Origin: Flagellimonas meridianipacifica
GTDB lineage: Bacteria > Bacteroidota > Bacteroidia > Flavobacteriales > Flavobacteriaceae
Assembly (NCBI RefSeq): GCF_003001695.1
Contig: NZ_PVYX01000002.1
Location: forward strand, 124,001-188,000
Reading direction: 5' to 3'
Length of the DNA stretch: 64,000 bases
The translations under genes were made by a program, and so were the position numbers. Below, one piece after another: positions 9,351 to 18,241 of this stretch. The stretch's first letter is position 1. Every line of letters begins with the position of its first letter. Below the pieces are notes generated by a model. The model searched no databases, was not told the DNA's origin, and saw only the letters and a program-made list of their open reading frames with translations.

Positions 9351-11153
9351 ATGAAAAATCTATTCAACAAACTAGTACTAACAAATCTCCTTTTTATAGC
9401 CTTGCTATTTACTTCTTGTCAAGAAGAATTTGAAGAAGTTGGAGGAGACACCCAAGAAACTATCGCTGCCAATTCAAATACGGCTGTTCTGATAGAAAAC
9501 ACGGCAACCAATGATGGTTCCTTTGACAATATTGTTGACGGAGCAAGTTGCTTGGCCATTAAATTTCCCTATACTGTAGAAGTAAATGGTATTCAAATCA
9601 CCATAGACTCCAGAGAAGACTTGCACATCATTGAGGAAATCTTTGATGAAATTGATACCGATGACGATATCTTAGATATCATTTTCCCTATTACCATTAC
9701 ACTTGGTGATTTTTCGGAATTGGTTATAGAAGACTTTGAGCAGTTACGTGAACTCGCTGCCCAATGTACTGAAGGCGGGGATGATGATGATATAGAGTGT
9801 ATTGACTTTGTATATCCCATTACGCTGTTCACATTTGATATTAACGAGCAACAGACTGGAGAAGTTACTGTAAGCAGTGACATGGAATTGAGAAGGTTCT
9901 TCGCTGGTTTGGAAGATGATGAACTAGTAAGTATTCAATTTCCTTTGACGTTGAAAAAGTTTGATGGAACCGAAATCGTTGTGGATAGCAATGCAGAATT
10001 GGCAGCAGCTTTAGAGCGTGCCAAGGATGAATGTGATGAAGATGATGATGACGATTTCAACGATGATGACTTCACTAAAGAAAGACTTGACCATTTATTG
10101 GTAGAATGCCCATGGGAAATCCGTGAAGTGATTCGTATGAGCATGGATCAAACTGGACAATATCTTGAAAACACCTTGACATTCGCTGAAAACGGTAGCG
10201 TTACTTATCAATCTCCAACAGGAGGTATGGTTACAGGTGAATGGTCAACTAGAGTTACCGATAACGGTATAGCGCTAAATCTTGAGTTTGAACAATTGAC
10301 GGACTTCACTTTGGAATGGATTGTATATGAAATTGGAGACCATAAAATAAAACTGTACTCCGATGACGGAAACAAAATCGTATTGAGACAACATTGTCCA
10401 GATGACGGTAATGGAGATGATGGCAATGGCGGTAATGGTATTATCAGCGTAGAAACTTTGACAAACGCCTTATTGGAATGTGATTGGATTATTAAAAAAG
10501 TTACCAATCAAGGAGAAGAGATTGAAAGGCTTTTAGGTTACGAATTCATCTTTGTTGAAGATGGTACTTTGACCATAGGTAATGGTATCACATCTTTCTC
10601 AGGAAATTGGGAGATAGTATCCAATGATGATAACGTTCGTACTTTGAAAATAAACATAGGTGATGAGGCTGCGGTATCTTTTGATTGGCCGTTGACCGAA
10701 ATTGATGGACCAAGTATCGTTGGAACGACAAGATTAGTGTTCAAGGATGAAAATGCCGACTATAAGATGGTCCTTGAAAAAGTTTGTAACGACAACGCAG
10801 ATGACAATGATGTCGCTGAAATAAGAAACATCGCTTTGGGAGGTGGTTGGAACGTAGCTAGCTATGTCAAGGATGGAATGGATATGACTGCAGATTTCAA
10901 CGATATGGACTTTAACTTTTCCAATATGCATCAATTGGAAGTTTCCGTAAACGATGTTCCAATAGCGGTAGGTCTATGGAGAGTTTTGAGAGATACGGAT
11001 GAAGAATTGAAGTTCTTCATAAACCTTGAAGAAAATGCAACTTTAGCCGAACTGACAGACGCTTGGTATATCGTTTCTGTAGAAAGCAACAGAATTGAAT
11101 TGGCTTACGAGGATGAAGAAGCAACCGAAACTTTGGTTTTTGAAAAACCATAA
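9351..11153 (+). CDS. large acidic multi-repeat lipoprotein
   Basis: The start is placed at the ATG at 9351 and not the in-frame ATG at 9306, because the protein then begins MKNLFNKLVLTNLLFIALLF-TSC, a lipoprotein signal peptide with Cys as the modified residue. It is 600 aa. The N-terminal half carries four repeats of a ~35-60 residue unit built on FP(Y/I/L)T followed by a strand and an acidic helix (FPYTVEV, FPITITL, YPITLFT, FPLTLKK). The C-terminal half has three lipocalin-like repeats that begin ECPWEIREV, ECDWIIKKV and GGGWNVASY. Acidic linkers (DEDDDDDFNDDDF, DDGNGDDGNGGNG) separate the units. It is divergent from the ECF sigma gene; the function is unknown. Acid-rich linkers may bind divalent cations (inference). 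Confidence 0.85.
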   Translation: MKNLFNKLVLTNLLFIALLFTSCQEEFEEVGGDTQETIAANSNTAVLIENTATNDGSFDNIVDGASCLAIKFPYTVEVNGIQITIDSREDLHIIEEIFDEIDTDDDILDIIFPITITLGDFSELVIEDFEQLRELAAQCTEGGDDDDIECIDFVYPITLFTFDINEQQTGEVTVSSDMELRRFFAGLEDDELVSIQFPLTLKKFDGTEIVVDSNAELAAALERAKDECDEDDDDDFNDDDFTKERLDHLLVECPWEIREVIRMSMDQTGQYLENTLTFAENGSVTYQSPTGGMVTGEWSTRVTDNGIALNLEFEQLTDFTLEWIVYEIGDHKIKLYSDDGNKIVLRQHCPDDGNGDDGNGGNGIISVETLTNALLECDWIIKKVTNQGEEIERLLGYEFIFVEDGTLTIGNGITSFSGNWEIVSNDDNVRTLKINIGDEAAVSFDWPLTEIDGPSIVGTTRLVFKDENADYKMVLEKVCNDNADDNDVAEIRNIALGGGWNVASYVKDGMDMTADFNDMDFNFSNMHQLEVSVNDVPIAVGLWRVLRDTDEELKFFINLEENATLAELTDAWYIVSVESNRIELAYEDEEATETLVFEKP

Positions 11154-11175
11154 CCAATTTTCCCCAATAGTCACG

Positions 11176-11208
11176 AAAAGGACAGTCCTCCCCAAGGCTG
11201 TCCTTTTT
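11176..11208 (+). terminator. rho-independent terminator after the acidic lipoprotein
   Basis: AAAAGGACAG, a 12-base loop, then CTGTCCTTTT followed by T. It lies 22 bp after the stop. Confidence 0.85.
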
Positions 11209-11330
11209 GCTTGTTAAATATTTCACAAACCAAGGAAGCGAGGTAGGGATTTTAATATTTAAAACGTTTCATAGGAACAAGAGAGTAAAATCTCAGCGAA
11301 GAGTAAACAATTGCTGTAACACAAAACAAA

Positions 11331-11813
11331 ATGAAAATGAAACACTTAAAAAACCTATTCCTTGCTATTCTAGTCCTCAATTTAGTATCGTGCAGCGACG
11401 ATGACGACTCAAACGGAAACGGAAACTTTGACAGTACAGATGTAACGGCTTTGACAAGTGCCGTAAGTAACGCAACTTGGCGTATTACCCAATTTATTGA
11501 TGACGGTCAGGATGAGACCAGCGATTTTGATGGAGTCATATTCACGTTTAACGCAGATGGCTCTATTGACGTCGAAGATGGTATGGATGCCTTCACCGGT
11601 ACATGGACCGTTGAGTTGGATGACAGTGATTATGATGACGATGATGATCTAGATGAACTTGAATTCGAAATATCATTTTCGCTATCCAATGATTTTGATG
11701 ATTTAAGCGAAGACTGGTACGTAATCGAATACAGTACCAACCGATTGCGCTTGAGGGAAGATGATGATGACGATGACGACGATGATTTGTTGACTTTCGA
11801 AATCATACAGTAG
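11331..11813 (+). CDS. small acidic lipocalin-like lipoprotein
   Basis: 160 aa. It starts MKMKHLKNLFLAILVLNLVSC with a lipobox Cys at ~21, then an SDDDDSNGNGN linker. The remaining ~130 residues are a single copy of the lipocalin-like unit seen three times in the preceding gene: WRITQFIDDG, FTFNADGS, FTGTWTVE, DWYVIEYSTNRLRL. It contains a DDDDDLDE run and, near the end, nine consecutive Asp residues. The Asp codons alternate GAT and GAC, which argues that acidity is selected and not the result of triplet slippage. The domain resembles Bacteroidota lipocalin-like (Lipocalin_4 type) proteins. The ligand is unknown. Confidence 0.8.
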   Translation: MKMKHLKNLFLAILVLNLVSCSDDDDSNGNGNFDSTDVTALTSAVSNATWRITQFIDDGQDETSDFDGVIFTFNADGSIDVEDGMDAFTGTWTVELDDSDYDDDDDLDELEFEISFSLSNDFDDLSEDWYVIEYSTNRLRLREDDDDDDDDDLLTFEIIQ

Positions 11814-11835
11814 ATACCTGCAATACAATTATCAT

Positions 11836-11863
11836 AAAAGAGCGCTTTAAAAGCGCTCTTTTT
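11836..11863 (+). terminator. rho-independent terminator after the small acidic lipoprotein
   Basis: AAAAGAGCGCTTTT-type hairpin (AAAAGAGCGCT, short A/T loop, AGCGCTCTTTT) with a T-run, 22 bp after the stop. Confidence 0.88.
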
Positions 11864-11880
11864 TATTTCAAGACAGCTAA

Positions 11881-11911
11881 TTGTGCTTCCCAGAGGTTAT
11901 TCTTAACTTTG
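11881..11911 (+). promoter_or_regulatory. putative ffh promoter
   Basis: TAACTTTG at 11904-11911 matches the -7 consensus TAnnTTTG. TTG at 11881-11883 lies 20 bp upstream as the -33 element. The ffh ATG is 26 bp downstream. Confidence 0.55.
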
Positions 11912-11937
11912 TCCCTCTTCAAAAATGACATAAGTAG

Positions 11938-13266
11938 ATGTTCGATAATTTAAGTGATAAGCTCGATAAGGCCCTACACGTACTCAAGGGCCATGGTCAA
12001 ATAACAGAGATAAACGTAGCGGAGACCATTAAGGAAATCCGAAGGGCTCTGTTGGATGCGGATGTCAACTTTAAAATAGCCAAAGAATTTACCAATAAGG
12101 TCAAGGAAAAAGCTCTGGGCCAAAACGTATTGACCAACCTACAGCCGGGCCAACTCATGGTCAAGATTGTAAAGGATGAGTTAACTGAACTTATGGGTGG
12201 TGAAGCAGAAGGCATTGACCTTTCGGGAAGCCCTTCCGTGATTTTGATGTCAGGTCTTCAAGGTTCGGGTAAAACCACTTTTTCCGGTAAATTGGCCAAC
12301 TACCTTAAAAACAAAAAGACCAAGAAACCACTTTTGGTGGCTTGTGATGTCTACCGACCTGCAGCAATTGACCAATTACACGTGGTTGGTGAACAAATAG
12401 GAGTAGAGGTATATTCGGATAGAGGGAATAATGATCCGGTTGCGATTGCCAAAGCGGGTATCCAGCATGCTAAGAGCAATGGATGCAATGTAGTGATTAT
12501 CGATACCGCAGGGCGATTGGCGGTTGACGAGCAGATGATGACCGAAATTGCGAACATCCATAAGGCTGTTACACCACAAGAAACTTTGTTTGTAGTGGAT
12601 TCCATGACGGGTCAAGACGCAGTGAACACTGCAAAGGCTTTTAACGATGTGCTGAATTTTGATGGGGTAATTCTCACCAAACTGGATGGTGATACACGTG
12701 GTGGTGCGGCCATCTCCATTAAATCGGTTGTTGACAAACCTATCAAGTTCATTGGTACAGGTGAGAAGATGGAGGCGATTGACGTCTTCTATCCTTCAAG
12801 GATGGCTGACCGTATTTTGGGCATGGGTGATATGGTTTCGTTGGTGGAAAGAGCCCAGGAACAATTTGATGAAGAACAGGCTCGAAAGATTCAAAAGAAA
12901 ATTGCGAAAAACCGTTTTGGTTTCGATGACTTCCTAAGCCAGATTCAGCAAATCAAGAAAATGGGGAACATGAAGGACCTCATGGGAATGATTCCTGGCG
13001 TTGGCAAGGCCATGAAGGGGATGGATATTGATGATGATGCCTTTAAGCACATTGAGGCGATTATTCATTCCATGACCCCGGATGAGCGCTCCAACCCTTC
13101 CAAGCTTAATGCGAGCCGCAAAAAACGAATCGCTTTGGGTAGTGGAAGGTCCATTCAAGAAGTGAATCAACTACTGAAACAATTTCAGCAAATGAGCAAA
13201 ATGATGAAGATGATGCAAGGTGGAGGGGGCAAAAAGATGATGCAGATGATGCAAAACATGCGATAG
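11938..13266 (+). CDS. ffh: signal recognition particle GTPase Ffh
   Basis: 442 aa. The N domain (four-helix, ~1-90) precedes the G domain with P-loop GLQGSGKTT at ~106-114, DTAGRL, and TKLDGDTRGGAA. The C-terminal M domain (~300-442) ends in a methionine-rich tail (MSKMMKMMQGGGG...MMQMMQNM) that binds signal sequences and 4.5S RNA. It targets nascent membrane and secreted proteins to FtsY and SecYEG. It is followed 31 bp later by folD, a plausible two-gene unit. Confidence 0.98.
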   Translation: MFDNLSDKLDKALHVLKGHGQITEINVAETIKEIRRALLDADVNFKIAKEFTNKVKEKALGQNVLTNLQPGQLMVKIVKDELTELMGGEAEGIDLSGSPSVILMSGLQGSGKTTFSGKLANYLKNKKTKKPLLVACDVYRPAAIDQLHVVGEQIGVEVYSDRGNNDPVAIAKAGIQHAKSNGCNVVIIDTAGRLAVDEQMMTEIANIHKAVTPQETLFVVDSMTGQDAVNTAKAFNDVLNFDGVILTKLDGDTRGGAAISIKSVVDKPIKFIGTGEKMEAIDVFYPSRMADRILGMGDMVSLVERAQEQFDEEQARKIQKKIAKNRFGFDDFLSQIQQIKKMGNMKDLMGMIPGVGKAMKGMDIDDDAFKHIEAIIHSMTPDERSNPSKLNASRKKRIALGSGRSIQEVNQLLKQFQQMSKMMKMMQGGGGKKMMQMMQNMR

Positions 13267-13297
13267 ATAGCAAATTCCAAATAGAGACAAAAACACG

Positions 13298-14185
13298 ATG
13301 GAAATACTGGACGGGAAAAAAGTATCGAACGACATCAAGGATGAAATAGCCGCTGAGGTAAAAAAAATGAAGGAACGGGGAGAAAAGGTTCCTCATTTGG
13401 CCGCTGTTATTGTTGGAAACGATGGAGCTAGCTTGACCTACGTAGGAAGCAAGGTTCGTGCTTGTAAGCGTATCGGGTTTGAATCCACACTCATTCAATT
13501 GCCCAATACCACTAGCGAAATTGAGTTATTAAAAACCATAGATGAACTCAACACCAATCCAGATATTGATGGTTTTATCGTTCAATTACCATTACCGGAC
13601 CAAATAGATACCCAAAAAGTCATCATGGCCATAGATCCAGATAAGGATGTGGATGGTTTCCACCCTACAAACTTTGGAAAGATGGCACTGGATATGAGTA
13701 CGTTCATTCCAGCCACACCTTTTGGGATTTTGGAATTATTGGAACGATACAAGATTGAAACCCAAGGGAAACACACTGTAGTCATTGGTCGTAGTCATAT
13801 CGTGGGTCGACCCATGAGCATATTGATGGGCAGAAAAGGATTTCCAGGAAATTCAACGGTAACTCAAACCCATAGCCGTACTAATAATATTGAGGAAGTT
13901 ATTGCCCAGGCGGATATTGTGATTTCCGCATTGGGAATTCCCCATTTTGTAAAGGCAGATATGGTAAAGGATGGAGCTGTAGTTATTGATGTGGGGATTA
14001 CCCGTGTACCTGATGAAACCAAAGAAAAAGGGTATTACATCACCGGTGATGTAGATTTTGAAAGTGTAAGCAAGAAAGCTTCGTATATCACACCCGTGCC
14101 TGGTGGGGTAGGTCCTATGACCATTGCAATGTTGTTAAAAAACACCTTGTTGGCCAGAGAGAGACATAGGGCTAAGGCTAGTTAG
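13298..14185 (+). CDS. folD: methylenetetrahydrofolate dehydrogenase / methenyltetrahydrofolate cyclohydrolase
   Basis: A 295-aa bifunctional cytosolic enzyme that interconverts 5,10-methylene-, 5,10-methenyl- and 10-formyl-THF. Recognised by the catalytic region LTYVGSKVRACKRIGF with the conserved Tyr/Lys near residues 48-52, DGFIVQLPLP, and the NADP-binding VVIGRSHIVGRPMSILM. The end motif TPVPGGVGPMTIAML is also present. Its length is normal. The 3' end overlaps the small convergent lipoprotein gene by 8 bp. Confidence 0.98.
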   Translation: MEILDGKKVSNDIKDEIAAEVKKMKERGEKVPHLAAVIVGNDGASLTYVGSKVRACKRIGFESTLIQLPNTTSEIELLKTIDELNTNPDIDGFIVQLPLPDQIDTQKVIMAIDPDKDVDGFHPTNFGKMALDMSTFIPATPFGILELLERYKIETQGKHTVVIGRSHIVGRPMSILMGRKGFPGNSTVTQTHSRTNNIEEVIAQADIVISALGIPHFVKADMVKDGAVVIDVGITRVPDETKEKGYYITGDVDFESVSKKASYITPVPGGVGPMTIAMLLKNTLLARERHRAKAS

Positions 14186-14333
14186 GAACCTTTTCTTCTG
14201 ATTTAAGTAAAACGCTACCTTCCTCTTCATCCGGGGTCAACACTTCGAACTCGGTTTCGCCCTCATCATTTGTGCAACTTCCTATGGCAAAACCAGCGAA
14301 AATCAAAGAAACCAATAGTAGAATAGTTTTCAT
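14178..14333 (-). CDS. very small lipoprotein, 51 aa
   Basis: The start is placed at 14333 because MKTILLLVSLIFAGFAIGSC is a clean lipoprotein signal peptide with Cys at 20. The longer reading frame from 14360 only adds residues that disrupt it. The mature 32 residues are strongly acidic (TNDEGETEFEVLTPDEEEG). There is no known domain. It is convergent with folD, overlapping it by 8 bp. Conserved function is unknown; the signal peptide is the main argument that it is real. Confidence 0.6.
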   Translation of the reverse strand: MKTILLLVSLIFAGFAIGSCTNDEGETEFEVLTPDEEEGSVLLKSEEKVPN

Positions 14334-14494
14334 GTTTGGTAATTTTTGGGGTATAACCATACTTATTTGAACGCCAATACAGGTCGTTTCATATTCAGAA
14401 CCAGCACTTTTCGATGAACGGAGTATGTGGGGCTTGATTTGAGTTGTAAAAATCTACGCTTAAAATGCGTATCTTCAAATCAAACAACCTAAAC

Positions 14495-16225
14495 ATGAAA
14501 TCACAGCTAACCCTATCATTTCTTATTGCCGTTTTTCTATTTTCTTGCCAACCAAAGAATGACACAGGAGCCATTGTAGAAGTTTCTTTTTCAGATACTG
14601 TAAATGACGAAGGTTTAGATGGTCGTTTGTTATTAATGTTTGCTTCAGATGAAACTAAAGAGCCTCGGTTCCAAATCAACGCAGGATTGAATGCGCAACC
14701 GATTTTTGGAATGGACGTGGAAGGCATGAAACCCAATGAAAAGAAAACATTTGATAGTTCTATTTTTGGTTTTCCATATACAAGCTTGAAGGAGCTTCCA
14801 GACGGAGAGTATTATGTTCAAGCCCTTTTACACATTTATGAAACATTTGATTTGTCAACTGGCCATACCGTCAAATTACCTATGGACAATGGAGAAGGGC
14901 AACAATGGAATCGTTCTCCAGGAAATATTTATAGTAAACCGATAAAGGTTGAAATAAACAATGGGCAGATTCCACCAATGGAATTGGTTATGGATGAGAT
15001 AATTCCCCCAATAGAAGAGCCTGAGGATACTGAATGGATAAAACACATTAAGATAAAGTCCGAAAAGCTATCAGAGTTTTGGGGACGCGATATGTACCTG
15101 GGAGCGCACATTCTTTTGCCCAAAGGGTTTGACGAACATCCTGAAGCCAAATACCCCCTTATGATTTTCCATGGTCATTTTCCTTCCGACTTTGGAGGTT
15201 TTAGGACCACTCCTCCTGACCCGGACTTAAAACCAGATTATTCGGCAAGGTTCGATGTACAAGGCTATAATATTATCCAGCAACAGGAAGCATATGATTT
15301 TTACAAACGTTGGAATGAACCCGATTTCCCTAGGTTTTTAATCATTGAGATTCAACACCCCACACCTTATTATGATGACTCTTATGCTGTCAACTCAGCT
15401 AGCCAAGGACCTTATGGTGATGCCATAACCCATGAGCTTATCCCTTATATTGAAAAAGAGTTTAGGGGAATGGGCGAGGGCTGGTCGCGCTTTTTGTATG
15501 GCGGTTCCACAGGTGGCTGGGAAGCTTTGGCTGTTCAGGTCAAATATCCGGATGAATACAATGGTTGTTTTGCTGCTTGTCCGGACCCTATTGATTTTAG
15601 GGCCTATTGCTTAACAGATATCTATGAAGATAAAAACGCGTATTTCTACCCTTCTGAACATAAAAAAACAGAAGTTCCAGGTCATCGCGATTATTTAGGG
15701 CACGTTCAAAACAGTACCAGAGAGTACAATCATTTGGAATTGGTATTGGGCACAAAATCTCGCTCAGGCCAACAATGGGATATTTGGGAAGCGACCTACT
15801 CCCCTCAGGGCGAGGATGGTTATCCAGAACGATTGTGGGACAAAATGACTGGGGATATCAATCATGAGGTGGCCGAATACTGGAAAGAGAATTATGATTT
15901 ACGATATATTTTGGAGCGAGATTGGGATAAATTGGGAGAGAAGCTAAAGGGTAAGATTCACATCTATTGCGGGGATATGGATAACTATTATCTAAACAAT
16001 GCCGTGTATTTGATGGAAGATTTTTTGGAAAGTACCACAGAGCCTTACTATGAGGGTGAGGTGGATTATGGCGATAGGGCAGAACACTGTTGGAATGGAG
16101 ACCATGAAAACCCTAATCATATTAGTAGGTTGCGATACAACTCCATGTACGTGCCAAAAATTATGAAACGGATTATAGAGTCTGCCCCCCAAGGTGCAGA
16201 TTTAAGCAGTTGGAGGTATCAATAA
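14495..16225 (+). CDS. secreted lipoprotein esterase, alpha/beta-hydrolase fold
   Basis: The start at 14495 gives a lipoprotein signal (MKSQLTLSFLIAVFLFSC). The 576-aa protein has an N-terminal beta-rich region (~20-190) and a C-terminal putative-esterase domain of the enterochelin/feruloyl-esterase type: YPLMIFHGHFPSDFGG (oxyanion region) and YGGSTGGWEAL with nucleophile Ser near residue 337. A late Asp (YCGDMDN) and His (EHCWNGDHEN) candidate complete the triad. It probably hydrolyses an ester on the cell surface or in the periplasm; the substrate is unknown. The stop overlaps the next gene's ATG by one base (TAATG). Confidence 0.8.
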   Translation: MKSQLTLSFLIAVFLFSCQPKNDTGAIVEVSFSDTVNDEGLDGRLLLMFASDETKEPRFQINAGLNAQPIFGMDVEGMKPNEKKTFDSSIFGFPYTSLKELPDGEYYVQALLHIYETFDLSTGHTVKLPMDNGEGQQWNRSPGNIYSKPIKVEINNGQIPPMELVMDEIIPPIEEPEDTEWIKHIKIKSEKLSEFWGRDMYLGAHILLPKGFDEHPEAKYPLMIFHGHFPSDFGGFRTTPPDPDLKPDYSARFDVQGYNIIQQQEAYDFYKRWNEPDFPRFLIIEIQHPTPYYDDSYAVNSASQGPYGDAITHELIPYIEKEFRGMGEGWSRFLYGGSTGGWEALAVQVKYPDEYNGCFAACPDPIDFRAYCLTDIYEDKNAYFYPSEHKKTEVPGHRDYLGHVQNSTREYNHLELVLGTKSRSGQQWDIWEATYSPQGEDGYPERLWDKMTGDINHEVAEYWKENYDLRYILERDWDKLGEKLKGKIHIYCGDMDNYYLNNAVYLMEDFLESTTEPYYEGEVDYGDRAEHCWNGDHENPNHISRLRYNSMYVPKIMKRIIESAPQGADLSSWRYQ

Positions 16226-16845
16226 TGAACAGGTCGAATAAAGTTGCGTGGTTTGTATTTGCTTTTTTGGCCATAGGTGTTGGCCTATACCCATTGCTCT
16301 ATCTTGTGTCAGATGGCAAAATGGGACTGTTATTAAGCAAAAGTGACGCACTTTTGGCAAATACCCTGTGGAATATTGGTTTTTACGGCCATATCACCTT
16401 TGGTGGAATCGCGTTGCTCACTGGCTGGTCTCAATTCAGCCAAAAGCTGAGAAAGAAAAGGCTCCATTTGCATAGAAATCTTGGAAAAGTATATGTAGTC
16501 TCTGCTTTGATCAGTGGAATATGCGGAGTGTATATTGGCTTTTATGCTACGGGTGGAGTGGTAACCTCTGTTGGTTTTATTGCCTTAGGAGTGATTTGGT
16601 TGTTTACCACGACGAAGGCCTATTTGGCTATTGGAAACAAGGATTTGTCCTTGCACCAGGGCATGATGATTTATAGTTATGCCGCCTGTTTTGCGGCCGT
16701 TACATTGCGAATATGGTTGCCTCTGTTGACTGCAACACTAGGAAGCTTCATCATTGCCTACAAAATAGTGGCATGGTTGTGCTGGGTTCCCAATATGATT
16801 TTCGCCTATTACTGGATACGAAAAAAGGGAATACAGATAGGATGA
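16225..16845 (+). CDS. DUF2306-like integral membrane protein
   Basis: ATG at 16225, preceded by GGAGG at 16212-16216 and overlapping the upstream stop by one base, so it is translationally coupled to the esterase gene. 206 aa with about six hydrophobic helices. The conserved spacing of histidines and basic residues (FYGHITFGGIALLTGWSQF, KRLHLHRNLGKVYVV, SLHQGMMIYSYAA) resembles DUF2306 proteins of unknown function. Paired histidines may bind a metal or heme (inference). It ends 2 bp from a convergent VOC gene. Confidence 0.8.
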   Translation: MNRSNKVAWFVFAFLAIGVGLYPLLYLVSDGKMGLLLSKSDALLANTLWNIGFYGHITFGGIALLTGWSQFSQKLRKKRLHLHRNLGKVYVVSALISGICGVYIGFYATGGVVTSVGFIALGVIWLFTTTKAYLAIGNKDLSLHQGMMIYSYAACFAAVTLRIWLPLLTATLGSFIIAYKIVAWLCWVPNMIFAYYWIRKKGIQIG

Positions 16846-16847
16846 GC

Positions 16848-17270
16848 TTATTTCGAAAATAACTGTCCCATATCCTTGAAGGCTTTAAACTCCAATGCGT
16901 TTCCAGCGGGGTCCAGAAAAAACATAGTAGCTTGCTCGCCTACCTCACCTTCAAAACGAATGTAGGGTTCAATGATAAACTCCACATTTTTTTCTTTTAA
17001 CTCGGTGCTAAAGGTTTGAAAAACATCCCAAGGCAAGATCACGCCATAATGGGGAACAGGGACGTTTTTTCCATCAACAGGGTTCGTATGCAGCTCTTCC
17101 TCAGATTTTGGTTTGTAATGAATGACCAGCTGATGTCCAAATAAATTAAAATCTACCCAATGATCGCTGCTGCGTCCTTCTTCGCAACCCAAGACTTCAC
17201 GGTAAAAAGTTCTGCAATCATTCAAATTATGCACTGGAATGGCAACATGGAAGGGTGTAATAGTGGACAT
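16848..17270 (-). CDS. VOC-superfamily (glyoxalase/bleomycin-resistance-like) protein
   Basis: 140 aa, soluble. The pattern [45 protein letters not shown] followed by [14 protein letters not shown] and [15 protein letters not shown] is the paired beta-alpha-beta-beta-beta module of VOC proteins, with plausible metal ligands (His, His, Glu). Members include lyases, dioxygenases and resistance proteins, so the substrate is not deducible. It stands 35 bp upstream of the co-directional alpha/beta hydrolase gene's stop. Confidence 0.87.
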   Translation of the reverse strand: MSTITPFHVAIPVHNLNDCRTFYREVLGCEEGRSSDHWVDFNLFGHQLVIHYKPKSEEELHTNPVDGKNVPVPHYGVILPWDVFQTFSTELKEKNVEFIIEPYIRFEGEVGEQATMFFLDPAGNALEFKAFKDMGQLFSK

Positions 17271-17305
17271 GACAAACTCTTTTAGGGAAATTTACCCTTT
17301 CTTTT

Positions 17306-18145
17306 TCAAGCTTGCAAAAAATCTATAATCTGATTGTTTACATCCTCTTGATGCATGGAATGACCCAATCCTTCGGTACTTATCAACTGACTGTTTTTCC
17401 AATTTTGATGCACTTTCTCTGAAGCATGATAAGGAGCAATGGCATCCAAACGGTCATGGAACAATAGGCCTTTCTTAGCATTGGATTTGGCAAATTCCGA
17501 GGTGGAAAACTCTCTAATGCGGAATCCAAATCGATTATATATGTAGCTATCTATATGTCCCATAAACCGGTCACTGAATTTCAAAATGCTTTGATATTGA
17601 TCCATTATCTCGTGAAATTCCGAGGGAGCCCCAATAGTTACCATCTTTTCGACTTTGGGATTTGGATTTTTATACTCGTTGAACATCAAAGTCATTCCGC
17701 CCACCGAATGGCCTATTACGTATTTTGGGTTATGCTTTTGAATCATATGATGCACAGCTTCTTCGTACAAGGGAACGTACAATAGCTTTCCAGAAGAATG
17801 CCCGTGCGAGGGTGCATCAAAAGAAATGATGTTGAAATCAGCCTCTCTAAGTTTTTTAATGAGATTTCTCCAACGAAAAGTATTGCTCTCCCATCCGTGA
17901 ACCAGCAAGACAGTTTCCTTTGAACCAGGCCAAGAATAGGTTTGCAATTGATGTTCTGAAACTTCTTCTACTCCATTCTTGGCATTTTCCAGATATTCCG
18001 ATTGTTGGGGCAAAACCCTTCCTTTTCTAACCGTACAAAACAAAACAAACGCTTTGTGCGCTGTTTTTTGTGGTGCAAAAAAGGACAGAAAGTTAAAATA
18101 CTGACCATAGAGCGGGGGCAGAATTTTGGTGATGATTTTTTTCAT
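17306..18145 (-). CDS. alpha/beta hydrolase
   Basis: 279 aa. Hydrolase core: TVLLVHGWESNTFRWR (oxyanion HGW), nucleophile elbow GHSVGG, LLFHDRLDAIAP with the acid Asp, and GLGHSMHQ with the catalytic His. The N-terminus (~1-45, LSFFAPQKTAHKAFVLFCTVRKGRVLP) is mildly hydrophobic but is not a clear signal peptide. It is divergent from the HxlR regulator across a 96-bp spacer with inverted repeats, so it is a likely target of that regulator. Confidence 0.87.
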   Translation of the reverse strand: MKKIITKILPPLYGQYFNFLSFFAPQKTAHKAFVLFCTVRKGRVLPQQSEYLENAKNGVEEVSEHQLQTYSWPGSKETVLLVHGWESNTFRWRNLIKKLREADFNIISFDAPSHGHSSGKLLYVPLYEEAVHHMIQKHNPKYVIGHSVGGMTLMFNEYKNPNPKVEKMVTIGAPSEFHEIMDQYQSILKFSDRFMGHIDSYIYNRFGFRIREFSTSEFAKSNAKKGLLFHDRLDAIAPYHASEKVHQNWKNSQLISTEGLGHSMHQEDVNNQIIDFLQA

Positions 18146-18148
18146 ATG

Positions 18149-18184
18149 GTTACTTTTTGTAACTTACTCTTCTATAGAGAGTAA
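18149..18184. promoter_or_regulatory. inverted-repeat operator candidates between hydrolase and hxlR genes
   Basis: Two perfect inverted repeats lie in the divergent spacer: GTTAC-N5-GTAAC (18149-18163) and TTACTCT-N7-AGAGTAA (18164-18184). A further AGAGTA follows at 18189-18194. Their position suits binding by the adjacent HxlR-type regulator, controlling both genes. Confidence 0.45.
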
Positions 18185-18241
18185 AAATAAGAGTATTTTT
18201 TGATTTTTTTCAAAGTAACCCGCATAGAATCAAGTGATAAA

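Noticed and set aside
11760..11790. GAT/GAC triplet tract as a slippage-prone microsatellite
   Set aside because: The tract mixes GAT and GAC irregularly, so it is not a pure repeat; it reads as a selected poly-Asp segment.
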